The notes under the pieces were generated by a model. It saw only the letters and a list, made by a program, of their open reading frames with translations, was not told the origin of the DNA and searched no databases. A stretch of DNA of 52,034 nt from positions 1 to 52,034 of the forward strand of contig CAJULJ010000018.1 in assembly GCA_910587395.1 (NCBI GenBank), read 5' to 3'. The stretch is from an uncultured Oscillospiraceae bacterium (lineage in GTDB: Bacteria > Bacillota > Clostridia > Oscillospirales > Oscillospiraceae). The translations under genes and the position numbers were made by a program. Below are positions 17,232 to 26,727 of this stretch, piece by piece (within the stretch, counting starts at the first letter, position 1; every line of letters begins with the position of its first letter).

Positions 17232-18296
17232 TTATTCCTCCTTTTCCGGCGTACCGGGGGGCAGCTCCGGCTGTCCGAACAGCTTGGACAGTCCGTCCGC
17301 CACATAGGACAGCTTGGCGGCCACCTTGGCATAGTCCATCCGGGTGGGACCCACCACGCCGATGACGCCCTTCATGCCGTCTCCGATGTCGTAGCTTGCC
17401 AGCACTACGCTGGTGTCCTTCAGCTCGTCGGCCACGTTCTCCGGGCCGATGAGAATCTTGGTGTCGTCTCCCTCCAAGGCGGGCAGAGCCAGCGCCTGGG
17501 CCAGCGCCTTGTCCTCGGACAAATAGCTCATCAGCGCCTGGGCCTTACCCAGGTCCTGGTACTCGGGGTGGTCCAGGATGTGGCTGGCTCCGGCGGTGTA
17601 CACCGCGCTGTTCTCCAGCTCGTCCAGCACCTCCATGGCGAAGGACACCACCAGGGAGATCAGTCCGTAGGAGCTTCCCGCCGCGTGCTCGGCCACACGC
17701 ATCAGCTCCGGGGTGAGCTGGTCCAGGGTCTTGCCCACAAAGGCGGTATTGAGCAGGGTGGTGAGCAGCTGCAATTGCGGCTCGCTCAGCTCGGCGGGAA
17801 GCCGGAACAGCTTGTTTTTTACCACGTTGCTGTCCGTCATCACCACCGCGATGAAGGAGGCGGAGTCAACTAAAATCAAATCAAACCGTTTGATGGTCAG
17901 CCGTCTGGCCCCCTCGGTGAGGGAGAATGCGGGGTAGTTGGTCAGCTGGGACACCATCCGCCCCGCCTGATCGATGACCTTGTCCAGCTCCCGCATTTTC
18001 AGGTGGAGGGCGTCGTTGATCTGCTTTGTCTCCTCCAGGCTCAGCCGCTGCTCCTCCATCAGCTCGTTGACATACAGCCGGTAGCCCTTGGGAGAGGGAA
18101 CCCGCCCCGCGGAGGTGTGCGGCTGCTCCAGATAGCCCCGCTCCGTCAAATCGGCCAGCTCGTTGCGGATGGTGGCGGAGGAGACCTTCAACCCCGCCAG
18201 CTCTGCCAGCGCCTTGGAGCCCACCGGCTCCGCCGTCCGGATATAGCTTTCCACCACGGTGCGCAGAATTTTCTTCTTTCGCTCGGACAGCTCCAA
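17232..18296 (-). CDS. hrcA: Heat-inducible transcription repressor HrcA
   Basis: A 354-residue HrcA. The N-terminal winged helix carries LSERKKKILRTVVESYI, EPVGSKAL and SSATIRNELADL; the GAF-like and dimerisation part ends with GVIGVVGPTRMDYAKVAAKLSYVAD. It binds CIRCE and represses the operon, with activity tuned by chaperonin availability. The start is the TTG at 18296, 7 nt from AGGAGG. The upstream extension to 18326 would overlap the CIRCE operator and has no site. First gene of hrcA-grpE-dnaK-dnaJ. Confidence 0.95.
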   Translation of the reverse strand: MELSERKKKILRTVVESYIRTAEPVGSKALAELAGLKVSSATIRNELADLTERGYLEQPHTSAGRVPSPKGYRLYVNELMEEQRLSLEETKQINDALHLKMRELDKVIDQAGRMVSQLTNYPAFSLTEGARRLTIKRFDLILVDSASFIAVVMTDSNVVKNKLFRLPAELSEPQLQLLTTLLNTAFVGKTLDQLTPELMRVAEHAAGSSYGLISLVVSFAMEVLDELENSAVYTAGASHILDHPEYQDLGKAQALMSYLSEDKALAQALALPALEGDDTKILIGPENVADELKDTSVVLASYDIGDGMKGVIGVVGPTRMDYAKVAAKLSYVADGLSKLFGQPELPPGTPEKEE

Positions 18297-18319
18297 GTAA
18301 CCGCCTCCTCTCCAAACGC

Positions 18320-18346
18320 TTAGCACTCATTCTCCTCGAGTGCTAA
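18320..18346. promoter_or_regulatory. CIRCE operator
   Basis: TTAGCACTC-N9-GAGTGCTAA is an exact match to the CIRCE consensus, placed between the hrcA promoter and its start codon. It is the HrcA binding site. Confidence 0.98.
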
Positions 18347-18350
18347 AGTA

Positions 18351-18379
18351 AATGTACCACCACCCCCCGGAATTGTCAA
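18351..18379 (-). promoter_or_regulatory. Promoter of the hrcA operon
   Basis: On the minus strand TTGACA (18374-18379), 17 bp, TACATT (18351-18356). The -10 box ends a few bases before CIRCE, so bound HrcA would cover the start point. Confidence 0.85.
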
Positions 18380-18597
18380 TAGTCCAGTTGTAAATTAAAT
18401 ATGAATGCGGATCAGTGCGAAAAATTTCCCCTGTTTTCGCACACCCGCCCCGTGACTGCTGAGCAGGTTGCCCAATTTGGTGCAAGACTGGGAAAAAGGG
18501 GCTTCCTTTTCCACTCCATTCGTAGTATGATACATAGATATATGGGCATTTGGCCCATCCAACGCAGAAAACGCGCGGACCGCGCATGGAGGTCGCA

Positions 18598-20862
18598 ATG
18601 ATTAACTTACTGGCATTGACCGCCTCTCCCGCCCCGTCGGGGAGCGCCCCCCTCACCTTCCAGGGGGCCTTGGAGGCGGCGTCAAAGGGCATATCCTGGT
18701 TTTTCGACAATTTGTCCCCCGCCTTTGCCTGGTTCATCCCGGCCCTGGCGGTGTGTATCGGCTTTTTCGTCTACTACTGGCTGTGCCTGCTCCCCCGGCC
18801 CCACAGCCTGGAGTGGATCGCCATGGCGGAGGAGCGCTCCAAGCGGGGCCGCATCACCCTCACCCTGCCCTGCCACCCCATGGAGCGCAGCGACGCCTTA
18901 CCGATCCTGCTGCTGACGGCAGCCTATGCCGCCACCGCCTTTTTCCAGCTGGGCAATCTGTCCGGCCCTCAGAATGTGGTCAAGTTCCGCCAGGGGGACA
19001 GTCTGGCCTTTGCCTACAACGAACCGGTGACGGTGGACAAGGTGTCCTTCTTCACCTCCCTGGGCACCGGCTCCTACGAGCTGGAGTGGCAGGACGAGAA
19101 CGGGAACTGGCAGGGCCGCGTCAAACTGGACCAGGCCTACAACACCCTGTTCAAATGGCGGGTGCTGGACCTCCGGAACGGGGTGGACCAGACGGGGCTG
19201 GAGATCAGCGAAAACAACAGCAATCTGGACCAGCAGCCCCTGGGGCCGGTCACCGCCACGGTGTTCCGCATCACCGCCGTCACCGCCCCCCGGGCGGAGG
19301 GGCTGTGGCTGGCGGAGCTGGCGCTGTGGAACATGGATTCCCCCCAATACCCGGCAATGGCGGACGAGGGCGTCCGCGCCCTCTTTGACGAGCGGGAGGA
19401 GTGGGCCACCAAATCCACCTATATGAACTCGTCCTACTTTGACGAGATCTACCACCCCCGCACGGCTCTGGAGCACCTGAACAACGTCTATCCCTATGAG
19501 GTATCCCACCCGCCCCTGGGCAAGCTGATCCTGTCCATCGGCATAGCCATCTTCGGCATGGTCCCCTTCGGCTGGCGGTTTATGGGCGCCCTGTTTGGGG
19601 TGCTGATGGTGCCGGTGCTGTACCTTTTCCTGAAAAACCTCTTCGGCAAGACCTCCGTCGCGGTGTGCGGCACGGCCCTGTTCACCTTCGACTTTATGCA
19701 TCTGGTGCAGACCCGCATCGCCACCATCGACACCTACGGCGTGTTTTTCATCCTGGTGTCCTACTACTTCATGTACCGGTGGCTGGCGGTCCCGGCGGGG
19801 AAAAAGCTGCGGCACTATGTCCTGCCCCTGTTTCTCAGCGGCCTGTTCTGGGGCATCGGCTGCGCCTCCAAATGGACGGTGGTGTACGCCGGCGCTGGTC
19901 TGGCCCTGCTGTGGCTGCTGGGCATGATCTTCAAGGCCGGGGACTGGCGGGAGGCGGAAAACGAGGCCCGCAGGCAGGCCGCCCCTCCCGAGGTCCGGGA
20001 GGACGTGACCCAGGCCATGTTCCTGGAGGCAGCGCCCCCCTGGGAGCGGCCTAATATCCCCTCCTTCACCGTCCACGTGGTGGGCACCGTTTTGTGGTCC
20101 ATCCTGTTTTTCGTGCTCATCCCGGTGTGTATCTACACCGTGTCCTACTTCCCCTATGCCGTGGCCCGGGGCAACACCGCCGGCTTCCTGGGCATGGCTC
20201 AGCAGTGTCTGGCCTGGCCTTTCACCCAGCTGCCCCAGTATCTGGCCGCCGCAGCCCAGCCCGGGGCGGACGGCAATTCCCAGGGGTTCTTTGACGTCAT
20301 CAAAAATACCGCCGACCCGGTGGACATCATGCTGCAAAACCAGCACTTCATGTTCACCTACCATCAGGGTGTCCACACCCCCCACCCCTACGAGTCCTAC
20401 TGGTTCCAGTGGATTTTTGACGGGCGGCCCATCCTGTACTACCGGGACCTGGACGTGCCGGGGATGAAGAGCCTGTTTGCCTCCTTCAACAATCCCCTGG
20501 TGTCCTGGATGGGGCTGCTGGCCTTTTTCGGCGTGGCCATCCAGACCGTGCGGCGCAAATGCGGCAAGGGGCTGTTCATTCTCATTGCCATCCTGTCCCA
20601 GTTTGTGCCCTGGCTGCCCATCGGGCGCATCCTGTTCGCCTACCATTACTTCCCCACGATTCTGTTCCTGTGCTTTGCCATTGCCTACCTGATGGACGAC
20701 ATGATGAGCCGCAAGCGCCGGGGGTATCAGCTGGCGGTGTACGGCTTCACCGGGTACGCCGTAGCGCTGTACGCCCTGTTTTACCCGGAGCTGATCGGCA
20801 TTTACGTGCCCACCTGGTACAGCCAGTATCTGCTCCGCTGGTTCCCCAGCTGGCCACTGTAG
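18598..20862 (+). CDS. Protein O-mannosyltransferase (PMT/GT39)-like membrane glycosyltransferase
   Basis: A 754-residue multispanning protein. A first membrane helix lies at about 45-65. A soluble beta-rich domain of ~130 residues (about 110-245, discoidin-like in look) follows. Then comes the GT-C core with SSYFDEIYH, where Asp282 and Glu283 form the DE pair of PMT enzymes, plus SHPPLGK and a series of hydrophobic helices to the C-terminus. It would transfer mannose or a related sugar from a lipid carrier to proteins or lipids outside the membrane. The ATG at 18598 is 5 nt from GGAGG. Surface proteins such as those at the window ends are possible acceptors, but nothing in the sequence proves that. 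Monocistronic, divergent from hrcA. Confidence 0.85.
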   Translation: MINLLALTASPAPSGSAPLTFQGALEAASKGISWFFDNLSPAFAWFIPALAVCIGFFVYYWLCLLPRPHSLEWIAMAEERSKRGRITLTLPCHPMERSDALPILLLTAAYAATAFFQLGNLSGPQNVVKFRQGDSLAFAYNEPVTVDKVSFFTSLGTGSYELEWQDENGNWQGRVKLDQAYNTLFKWRVLDLRNGVDQTGLEISENNSNLDQQPLGPVTATVFRITAVTAPRAEGLWLAELALWNMDSPQYPAMADEGVRALFDEREEWATKSTYMNSSYFDEIYHPRTALEHLNNVYPYEVSHPPLGKLILSIGIAIFGMVPFGWRFMGALFGVLMVPVLYLFLKNLFGKTSVAVCGTALFTFDFMHLVQTRIATIDTYGVFFILVSYYFMYRWLAVPAGKKLRHYVLPLFLSGLFWGIGCASKWTVVYAGAGLALLWLLGMIFKAGDWREAENEARRQAAPPEVREDVTQAMFLEAAPPWERPNIPSFTVHVVGTVLWSILFFVLIPVCIYTVSYFPYAVARGNTAGFLGMAQQCLAWPFTQLPQYLAAAAQPGADGNSQGFFDVIKNTADPVDIMLQNQHFMFTYHQGVHTPHPYESYWFQWIFDGRPILYYRDLDVPGMKSLFASFNNPLVSWMGLLAFFGVAIQTVRRKCGKGLFILIAILSQFVPWLPIGRILFAYHYFPTILFLCFAIAYLMDDMMSRKRRGYQLAVYGFTGYAVALYALFYPELIGIYVPTWYSQYLLRWFPSWPL

Positions 20863-20946
20863 GCTTGTCCCCCTGCGTAAGGGAGGGGCGGCGGCCCCTG
20901 CGCGGGTTCCCGGCTCGTATTAATCTTTGATTTCAGGTGATGCAAT

Positions 20947-21762
20947 ATGTATCTCTGCGATATCCACAGCCACACCAGAATTTCCCCCGACAGTGAAGCG
21001 GAGCTGTCCGCCATGGCCCGCGCCGCCGCCGCCGCCGGACTGCGGGAATTCTGCGTCACCGACCACTGCGACCTGCTGGGCCTGGAGGGAAATCCGGCGA
21101 CCTCCTTTGACTGGCCCGCCGCCAAAACCCAGTACCGCGCGGTCAAGGCAGAGCTGGGGGATACCCTTACCCTGCGCCTTGGCATTGAGCTGGGCTCCGC
21201 CTCCTTCGACCCGGACGCGGCCCGTGCCATCCTGGCCCAGGGCGGGGAGGAGCTGGACTTCGTGCTGGGCTCCCTCCACAACTGGATCGGCATGGAGGAC
21301 AACAAGGACCTGTACTTCTCCGACTTCCGCGATAACCCGGCCCTGAGCCGCCGCGCCATGGAGAGCACCCTGGACCGCACCTGGGACCTGGTGACCCGCT
21401 GCCCGGACTGTTACGACAGCCTGGCCCACATCGTCTACCCCCTGCGCTACATCCATCGGGACGGCGTGGCGCTGTTCATCACTGACTTTGAGGAACAGGT
21501 GCGGGCCATTCTCACCGAGGTGGCCAAGACCGGCCACGCTATGGAGGTGAACGTGTGCCGGGGGACGGAGCTGGATTGCTGGCCCCCTGTGCTGGCCTGG
21601 TTCAAGGAGTGCGGCGGAAGGCTGGTCACCGTCGGCGCGGACGCCCACACTCCCGCAGACGTGGCCAAGGGCATCCCGGCGGCCCTGGATATGCTGAAAG
21701 CGGCGGGCTTTGAGCATGTTACCACCTATGAGTGCCGCCGTCCAGTGCTCCACAAACTTTGA
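20947..21762 (+). CDS. PHP-domain phosphatase, histidinol-phosphatase (HisJ)-like
   Basis: A 271-residue PHP-superfamily protein with DIHSHT at the N-terminus, VTDHCD (about 36), GIELG, GSLHN, AHIVYPLRY and GADAHTP, which supply the trinuclear metal site. It resembles HisJ-type histidinol-phosphate phosphatases, though the substrate cannot be read from motifs and there are no his genes nearby. It is 18 bp upstream of the RpiB-type isomerase, so both are probably cotranscribed. Confidence 0.8.
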   Translation: MYLCDIHSHTRISPDSEAELSAMARAAAAAGLREFCVTDHCDLLGLEGNPATSFDWPAAKTQYRAVKAELGDTLTLRLGIELGSASFDPDAARAILAQGGEELDFVLGSLHNWIGMEDNKDLYFSDFRDNPALSRRAMESTLDRTWDLVTRCPDCYDSLAHIVYPLRYIHRDGVALFITDFEEQVRAILTEVAKTGHAMEVNVCRGTELDCWPPVLAWFKECGGRLVTVGADAHTPADVAKGIPAALDMLKAAGFEHVTTYECRRPVLHKL

Positions 21763-21780
21763 GGAAAAGGAATTGAGAAT

Positions 21781-22215
21781 ATGAAAATTTCCATTGCCTG
21801 CGACCACGGGGCCTACGAGCTGAAGGAGCGGCTGAAGGCCCATCTGACCCGGCAGGGCCACGAGGTGACCGACTGCGGCACCAACAGCCCGGACAGCTGC
21901 GACTACCCCGATTACGCCCGCCCCGCCGCCCAGCTGGTGGCCGGCGGCGCCTGTGAACGGGGCGTGGTGCTGTGCACCACCGGCATCGGGGTGTCCATGG
22001 TGGCCAACAAGGTGAAGGGCGTGCGGTGCGCTTTGTGCCACGAGCCGCTGTCCGCCGAGATGACCCGCCGCCATAATGACGCCAATGTGCTTGCCATGGG
22101 CGCGGGCGTCACCGGCGGCAATCTGGCGGAGCGAATCCTGGACGTGTTCCTGACCACCGAATTTGAGGGCGGCCGCCACCAGCGCCGGGTGGACAAGGTT
22201 ATGGAGGGGGAGTGA
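21781..22215 (+). CDS. rpiB: RpiB/LacAB-family sugar-phosphate isomerase
   Basis: A 144-residue isomerase. Motifs are ACDHGAYELK, CDYPDYA, CTTGIGVSMVANK with the catalytic Cys, and RRHNDANVLAMGAG. It probably interconverts ribose-5-phosphate and ribulose-5-phosphate. It lies 18 bp after the PHP phosphatase with a good ribosome binding site (GAGGAAAAGG). Confidence 0.92.
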   Translation: MKISIACDHGAYELKERLKAHLTRQGHEVTDCGTNSPDSCDYPDYARPAAQLVAGGACERGVVLCTTGIGVSMVANKVKGVRCALCHEPLSAEMTRRHNDANVLAMGAGVTGGNLAERILDVFLTTEFEGGRHQRRVDKVMEGE

Positions 22216-22483
22216 CCCCCTTCACCCCCGTGCTTCCGGCGGGGTACTTTCTCTCACGGGAGAGAAAGCACCCAAAGAACGCTCATAGGGGCTCTGCCCC
22301 TATGTACCCCTTTAGGGGGGAGCTATATACGGATACCGGTTGCTATCCTTCCGGCGCGCGGGCCTTGAGCGCGGGTGTCACCCTTTTGGCGCTGCCGCTT
22401 GTGTTTTGTCATTGAAAGCGTCTGCGGTCCATGGTCTGCGCCTGGGTTGGGTGTGATTTCTGTGGACAGTATGCTGTTGAACG
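22216..22483. repeat. Non-coding spacer with hairpin-rich repeat-like segment
   Basis: No credible gene. It contains CTTTCTCT/GGAGAGAAAG (about 22249-22269), followed by ACCCAAAGAACGC and then a CATAGGGGC/GCCCCTATG hairpin. This pairing of a GTACTTTCTCTC-type hairpin with CCCAAAGAACGC looks like a REP-type interspersed repeat. Only one copy is present here, so repeat status is inferred. Confidence 0.45.
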
Positions 22484-22521
22484 AAAAAATCGGACTGAAG
22501 CTGCTGCTTCGGTCCGATTTC
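22484..22521. terminator. Terminator of holA-rnmV
   Basis: TCGGACTGAAG and CTTCGGTCCGA pair around a 6-nt loop, with A6 on the left and T-rich sequence on the right. It starts directly after the rnmV stop on the minus strand. Confidence 0.85.
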
Positions 22522-23118
22522 TTATTTTGCCAGCAGCTCAGCCAGCTCTGTTGGAGTGTACAGCGCGTTCAGCGCCGCCAGCAACGCCCTGGCGCTCATG
22601 TGCTCGGGCAGGTCCAGCCGCTTGAGCAGCGCCGCCCGCCGCAGCGCCGCGTCCGGAACGCCCGACAGTCCCAGCGCAAACAGGTCCGCCGGGGTCAGGA
22701 CTCCCTGCCCCCTTTCCGGCCTGTCCCCGTCCAGCACCGTGGCCCCGGCTCGGAGGATAGCGGTTCGCAGCACCTCGGGGGACATCCCCTCCACGCCCAG
22801 CTTTCCCTCCCTGCCGGGGGCTTGCTTGCGCCGCTCCTTGCCGTACACGTCGGGGATGTAGGCGTGCTTGAGCTGCTTTTGGGGGATGACTCCCTTCAAA
22901 TGGTTGCGGATGACAAACCCCGCCCCATCCGAGTCGGTGAGCACAATCAGCCCCCGCTTGGCGGCCAGCCGCCGCAGCAAGGCCAGCCGCTCACCGTCCT
23001 TGAACACACCGAAGCCCGCCGTCTCCAGAATCACGGTGTCCACGACTCCGGCCAGAGCGGCTTTGTCGTACCGCCCCTCCACCACGACGGCTTCTTTTAT
23101 GCGCAGCGGCTTGGTCAT
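22522..23118 (-). CDS. rnmV: Ribonuclease M5-like TOPRIM protein
   Basis: A 198-residue TOPRIM protein. VVVEGRYDK holds the catalytic Glu and VLTDSDGAG supplies the acidic pair, followed by the RNase M5-type GVEGMSPE segment and a short helical tail. RNase M5 matures 5S rRNA. Length agrees with the family (about 185-200). It overlaps holA by 4 bases (ATGA). The usual ksgA neighbour is absent, so the exact substrate is less certain. Confidence 0.85.
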   Translation of the reverse strand: MTKPLRIKEAVVVEGRYDKAALAGVVDTVILETAGFGVFKDGERLALLRRLAAKRGLIVLTDSDGAGFVIRNHLKGVIPQKQLKHAYIPDVYGKERRKQAPGREGKLGVEGMSPEVLRTAILRAGATVLDGDRPERGQGVLTPADLFALGLSGVPDAALRRAALLKRLDLPEHMSARALLAALNALYTPTELAELLAK

Positions 23119-24185
23119 ACCGCCACCCGCCGTCCGGAGGCCAGCTCCACCAACAGCGCGGTGAGCGCCTCTCCATCCTGCCCCCTGACGGCGGACTTCA
23201 CCGCCGCGTCCGCCTCAGCGCACCGCCGCACGGCGTACCGGCACCAGGGCAGGGAGAACCGCCGGGCCGCGTCCAGCAGCCGCTGGGCCTGCTGCTCCAT
23301 GAAATAGCCGCCGCTCATGTTCCATAAATCCATATACTCCGCCTTGCTCTTCCCCGCGTCCAAGCACAGCCGGGCGGTGTACAGCTGCCGGAAATACTTG
23401 CCCATCACGGATAAAATCATCACCGGAGACTCCCGGTTGTGGAGCAAATCTGCCAGCACGGCGGCGGCCTTGTCAAAATCCTTGGAGGCCAGGGCGTCGG
23501 TCATTTTGAACACCACGGCGCTGACCTGGGGGGCGGCCACCGCGTCGATGTCCTCCCGCGTCACCCGCGGGTGGTCGGCATAGGAGGCGATTTTCCCGAT
23601 TTCGGAAGAAAGACTGTGCATCAAATCCCCGCACAAAAATACCAGATAGCCCGCGTCCCTGGTGTCGATGGACTTGCCCGCTTTTTTGAACTGACGGCAG
23701 ATCCACCCCGTAAGCTGTTCCTCGTCCTGACGCTGGAAATCCACCGCCGCTCCCAGCTTTTTGATGAGCGCCAGCAGCTTGGACCGCCCATCCATTTTGC
23801 AGGCCAGCAGGTCGTACACGAACACCAGCGTACAGTAATCCGGCAGGGCGGACAAAATTTTCATCAGCCGGTCCCGGCCCTTCTCCCCCTGTCCGAACAG
23901 GTCAAAGTCGGTGACCACCACCAGCGTGCGCTCGCTCATCATGGGCAGGCAGTCCGCCGCCTGCTCGATCCAGTCGATGGAGCACTCCTTTCCCTTGGCG
24001 GTGTGGAGGTTGAAATCCTCCAGTCCGGCGGGCAGAATGGTCTCCTTCAGCTTCCCCAGATAATAATCCCGCAAAAACGCCTCCTCCCCGTAAAACAGGT
24101 AGACGGGCTTTGGGGTTCCCGCGTTCAGATCCTTTTTCAGCTCCTGCATGGCGGAATTATCCGCTTTTTTCTTTTTGGGCGGCAT
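23115..24185 (-). CDS. holA: DNA polymerase III subunit delta
   Basis: A 356-residue clamp-loader delta subunit. The N-terminus has VYLFYGEEAFLRDYYL, the usual delta signature near residue 30. An AAA+-like fold without a Walker A motif follows (KILSALPDYCTLVFVY), and the C-terminal helical collar has SVMGKYFRQLYTARL. It opens the sliding clamp in the replisome. The start has GGGAG 4 nt upstream and a lysine-rich N-terminus. Confidence 0.93.
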   Translation of the reverse strand: MPPKKKKADNSAMQELKKDLNAGTPKPVYLFYGEEAFLRDYYLGKLKETILPAGLEDFNLHTAKGKECSIDWIEQAADCLPMMSERTLVVVTDFDLFGQGEKGRDRLMKILSALPDYCTLVFVYDLLACKMDGRSKLLALIKKLGAAVDFQRQDEEQLTGWICRQFKKAGKSIDTRDAGYLVFLCGDLMHSLSSEIGKIASYADHPRVTREDIDAVAAPQVSAVVFKMTDALASKDFDKAAAVLADLLHNRESPVMILSVMGKYFRQLYTARLCLDAGKSKAEYMDLWNMSGGYFMEQQAQRLLDAARRFSLPWCRYAVRRCAEADAAVKSAVRGQDGEALTALLVELASGRRVAV

Positions 24186-24206
24186 GGCGCTCCCTCGCTT
24201 CTTAAT

Positions 24207-26585
24207 TTAGTATACTCCCACGTTTTCCCCCCGCACCGTGATGGTGACCGCGCCCTCCTTGTCGGTGCGGTGGACCTGGGAGCCGATGGCCTCCAACCGG
24301 TTCAGGGTTTCCTGGGCGGGGTGGCCGTAGGAATTGCCGGCCCCCGCCGAGATGACGGCCAGCTCCGGCGCCGTGGCCCGGAGGAATTCCTCGCAGCTGG
24401 AGTTTTTGGACCCGTGGTGGCCCACCAGCAGCAGTTCGATGTCGGGGATGGGCTGGTACTTCACCAGCATCCTTTCCACAAAAGCGTCCGCGTCCCCGGT
24501 GATAAGCACGTCGAAGCCTCCATGGGAGCACAGGGCGAACAGGCCCGACTCGTTGGACGTGCCGCCGCCCAAAGGCGGGAACAGGGTGAGGGTCCCATGG
24601 CCCAGAGCCAGCGCTTCCACGTCCTCCGCCACAATGACCTCCGCGCCCGCCCGCTCCGCCAGCGCGGTCAGACGGGCCGCGTCCTCCGGGTCCGCATTCC
24701 CGCCGGGGACGGCCACCCGGTCCACCTTCATACGGTAAAGCAGCTGCTCCACGCCGTTGACGTGGTCGCTGTCGAAGTGGGTAAGGACCAGCACATCCAG
24801 CCGGGTGCGGCCCATGGCGGCAAAGTAGTCGGCGGCGGCATCCCCCGCGCTGCGCGAACCGCTTCCTCCGCAGTCCACCAGCGCCGCCTGCCCGCCGCAC
24901 AGCAGGGCGGTGGACGAGCCCTGCCCCACGTCCAAAACGGTGACCGTCAGGTCAGCGGTCTCCACCTCCAGCCGGCCGAAGCCGATGGCGGCGCACAGCA
25001 ACAGCGCCAGCGCCGGCACGGCGCTCAAAGACCGCCTGTGCGTCTCCCGGTTCCATCGCGCCGCCAGCAGGACCAGATACACCGCCGCCAGCCAAATCAG
25101 GCAGTACCGGCTGTCGGTGCTCAAAGAGGCAAAGGGGAACCGGCCCAGGAGCAGCGTCACCCAGCGGGCATAGCGGCCCAATATTCCGGCCGCGGCGCCC
25201 AAAAGCGCGGCGGGAACAGGCAGGACGAGGGCGGCGGTTCCCAAAACCAGGGCGCACATCATCAAAAGGCTCAGCGCCCACAGCGCCAGCACGCTGGACA
25301 GCGGAGACAGGAGCAAAATCTGTCCAAAGTACAGCGCGATGAGCGGCGCCGTGAACAGCATGGCTCCCAGAGAGGCGGACACGCTGGATAACACGGCCCG
25401 GACCATCTTCCACAGCGCCAGCCTGAGCCGCTGCCGCTTGAGAGGCCGTTTCTCCTCCAACGGCTCGGACATCCACTCAAACAGCGGCGTTGTGACCAGC
25501 AGAATGCCCGCCACGGAGGCAAAGGAGAGCTGAAGCCCCACGCTTGCCGCGGCGAAGGGATTCTGAATCAGCAGCATCAGCAGGGCCAGTCCCAGGGCGG
25601 AGGGCCCGTCCTCCTCCCGCTGGGCGATGGGCGCCCACAGCAGCGCGCACTGCATGATGACAGCCCGGAGGGCCGACGGGGTCCCACCCGCCATGAGGGC
25701 GTAAAACATTAGCATGGGCGCCATGGCCAGCGCGATTTTCCGGCGGCGGCCGCACAGGGCCAGCCCCATCTGCACCAGAAAGCTGATGTGGAACCCGGAC
25801 ACCACCAGCCCGTGCATCAGCCCCGCCCGGTTGAAGGCGGAGTAAAGCGTGCCGTCCAGCCCCGACTTGTCCCCCAGCGTAACGGCGGCGGCGATGGGAG
25901 CGGCCACGCCGTCAAAGGCGGTGTAAATCCCGTCGCGGAGCTTGTGGGCGCACAGGGCGGGCCAGTGCCGGAGCGGAACGCGCCCGGCGGGGGCGATGGC
26001 TGGCGTCTCGTTGCAGTAAGCCAGCAGATCCACGCCCTTGGCGGTGTAGTAGGTGGTCTCGTCGCCGTAGGCATGGGTGGAGAGCTTCACCCGGGCCATG
26101 CAGGCCACCCGGTCGCCGGGCTTCAGCCCGCCCCAATCCGCCGAGCCGTACACCAGCGCGTCCGGGGCGAAAAATCCGCCGTCCAGATGGACGGTCATGG
26201 AATACCCGCCGATGGAGGTGGGCGCGGGGTAGGAGGACACCTCGCCGGAAACGGCCACATCCTCCCCCACCCAATCCTCCGCCGGAGCGCGGAACAGGGA
26301 AAAGTAAGCGCTTGCCCACCCCAAAGCCAGCAGCGCGCCCAGGCACAGGGCCGCGCCCCGCCGGGAAATCTGATAGAGGGTGAACCGGGACAGCGGCCCC
26401 TTTTCCCTGGGGCGGCGCAGAAGGATCGGGTGGTCATTCTCCCCGGGCCGGGTCTTCAGCCATACCGCCAGCATGAGCCCCAGCAGGGCGGCGGCAGTCC
26501 CCATGGGCACGGCCCCCATATCCCCGCGGCACGCCCACAGGCAGGCGGCGGCAAAGCCGCCGGAAAACCACGCCAGCCTCCGCAT
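24207..26585 (-). CDS. comEC: ComEC/Rec2 DNA-uptake channel
   Basis: A 792-residue membrane protein with the usual three parts. The N-terminal DUF4131/OB-like region (~40-200) has VAVSGEVSSYP. A multispanning competence domain follows (about 230-500), with GLVVSGFHISFL. The C-terminal metallo-beta-lactamase domain carries DVGQGSSTALL, LTHFDSDHVNGVE and LLVGHHGSKNS. In competent bacteria it transports one DNA strand across the membrane. The ATG at 26585 follows AAGGGGG; the longer frame to 26645 lacks a site. The holA-rnmV genes follow in the same orientation. Confidence 0.93.
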   Translation of the reverse strand: MRRLAWFSGGFAAACLWACRGDMGAVPMGTAAALLGLMLAVWLKTRPGENDHPILLRRPREKGPLSRFTLYQISRRGAALCLGALLALGWASAYFSLFRAPAEDWVGEDVAVSGEVSSYPAPTSIGGYSMTVHLDGGFFAPDALVYGSADWGGLKPGDRVACMARVKLSTHAYGDETTYYTAKGVDLLAYCNETPAIAPAGRVPLRHWPALCAHKLRDGIYTAFDGVAAPIAAAVTLGDKSGLDGTLYSAFNRAGLMHGLVVSGFHISFLVQMGLALCGRRRKIALAMAPMLMFYALMAGGTPSALRAVIMQCALLWAPIAQREEDGPSALGLALLMLLIQNPFAAASVGLQLSFASVAGILLVTTPLFEWMSEPLEEKRPLKRQRLRLALWKMVRAVLSSVSASLGAMLFTAPLIALYFGQILLLSPLSSVLALWALSLLMMCALVLGTAALVLPVPAALLGAAAGILGRYARWVTLLLGRFPFASLSTDSRYCLIWLAAVYLVLLAARWNRETHRRSLSAVPALALLLCAAIGFGRLEVETADLTVTVLDVGQGSSTALLCGGQAALVDCGGSGSRSAGDAAADYFAAMGRTRLDVLVLTHFDSDHVNGVEQLLYRMKVDRVAVPGGNADPEDAARLTALAERAGAEVIVAEDVEALALGHGTLTLFPPLGGGTSNESGLFALCSHGGFDVLITGDADAFVERMLVKYQPIPDIELLLVGHHGSKNSSCEEFLRATAPELAVISAGAGNSYGHPAQETLNRLEAIGSQVHRTDKEGAVTITVRGENVGVY

Positions 26586-26672
26586 ACCGCCCGCCCCCTT
26601 CCAAAATCTCCCCCCTATTTTATCCGCAAAGACGGGACAAGTCAACGCGTGGAAGAAAAATGTCGGGAAGGC

Positions 26673-26701
26673 TTGTCATCCGGCGCCAGGTCTGGTATGC
26701 T
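26673..26701 (+). promoter_or_regulatory. Promoter of the HAD hydrolase gene
   Basis: TTGTCA (26673-26678), a 17-bp spacer, TATGCT (26696-26701), about 26 bp before the ATG. Confidence 0.65.
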
Positions 26702-26727
26702 GAAAGGACTGTTAAGGAGCTGATTTT

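Noticed and set aside
22375..23307. 310-residue plus-strand frame opposite rnmV
   Set aside because: It overlaps a terminator and the antisense of two recognised genes; Gln/Pro/Arg-rich shadow.
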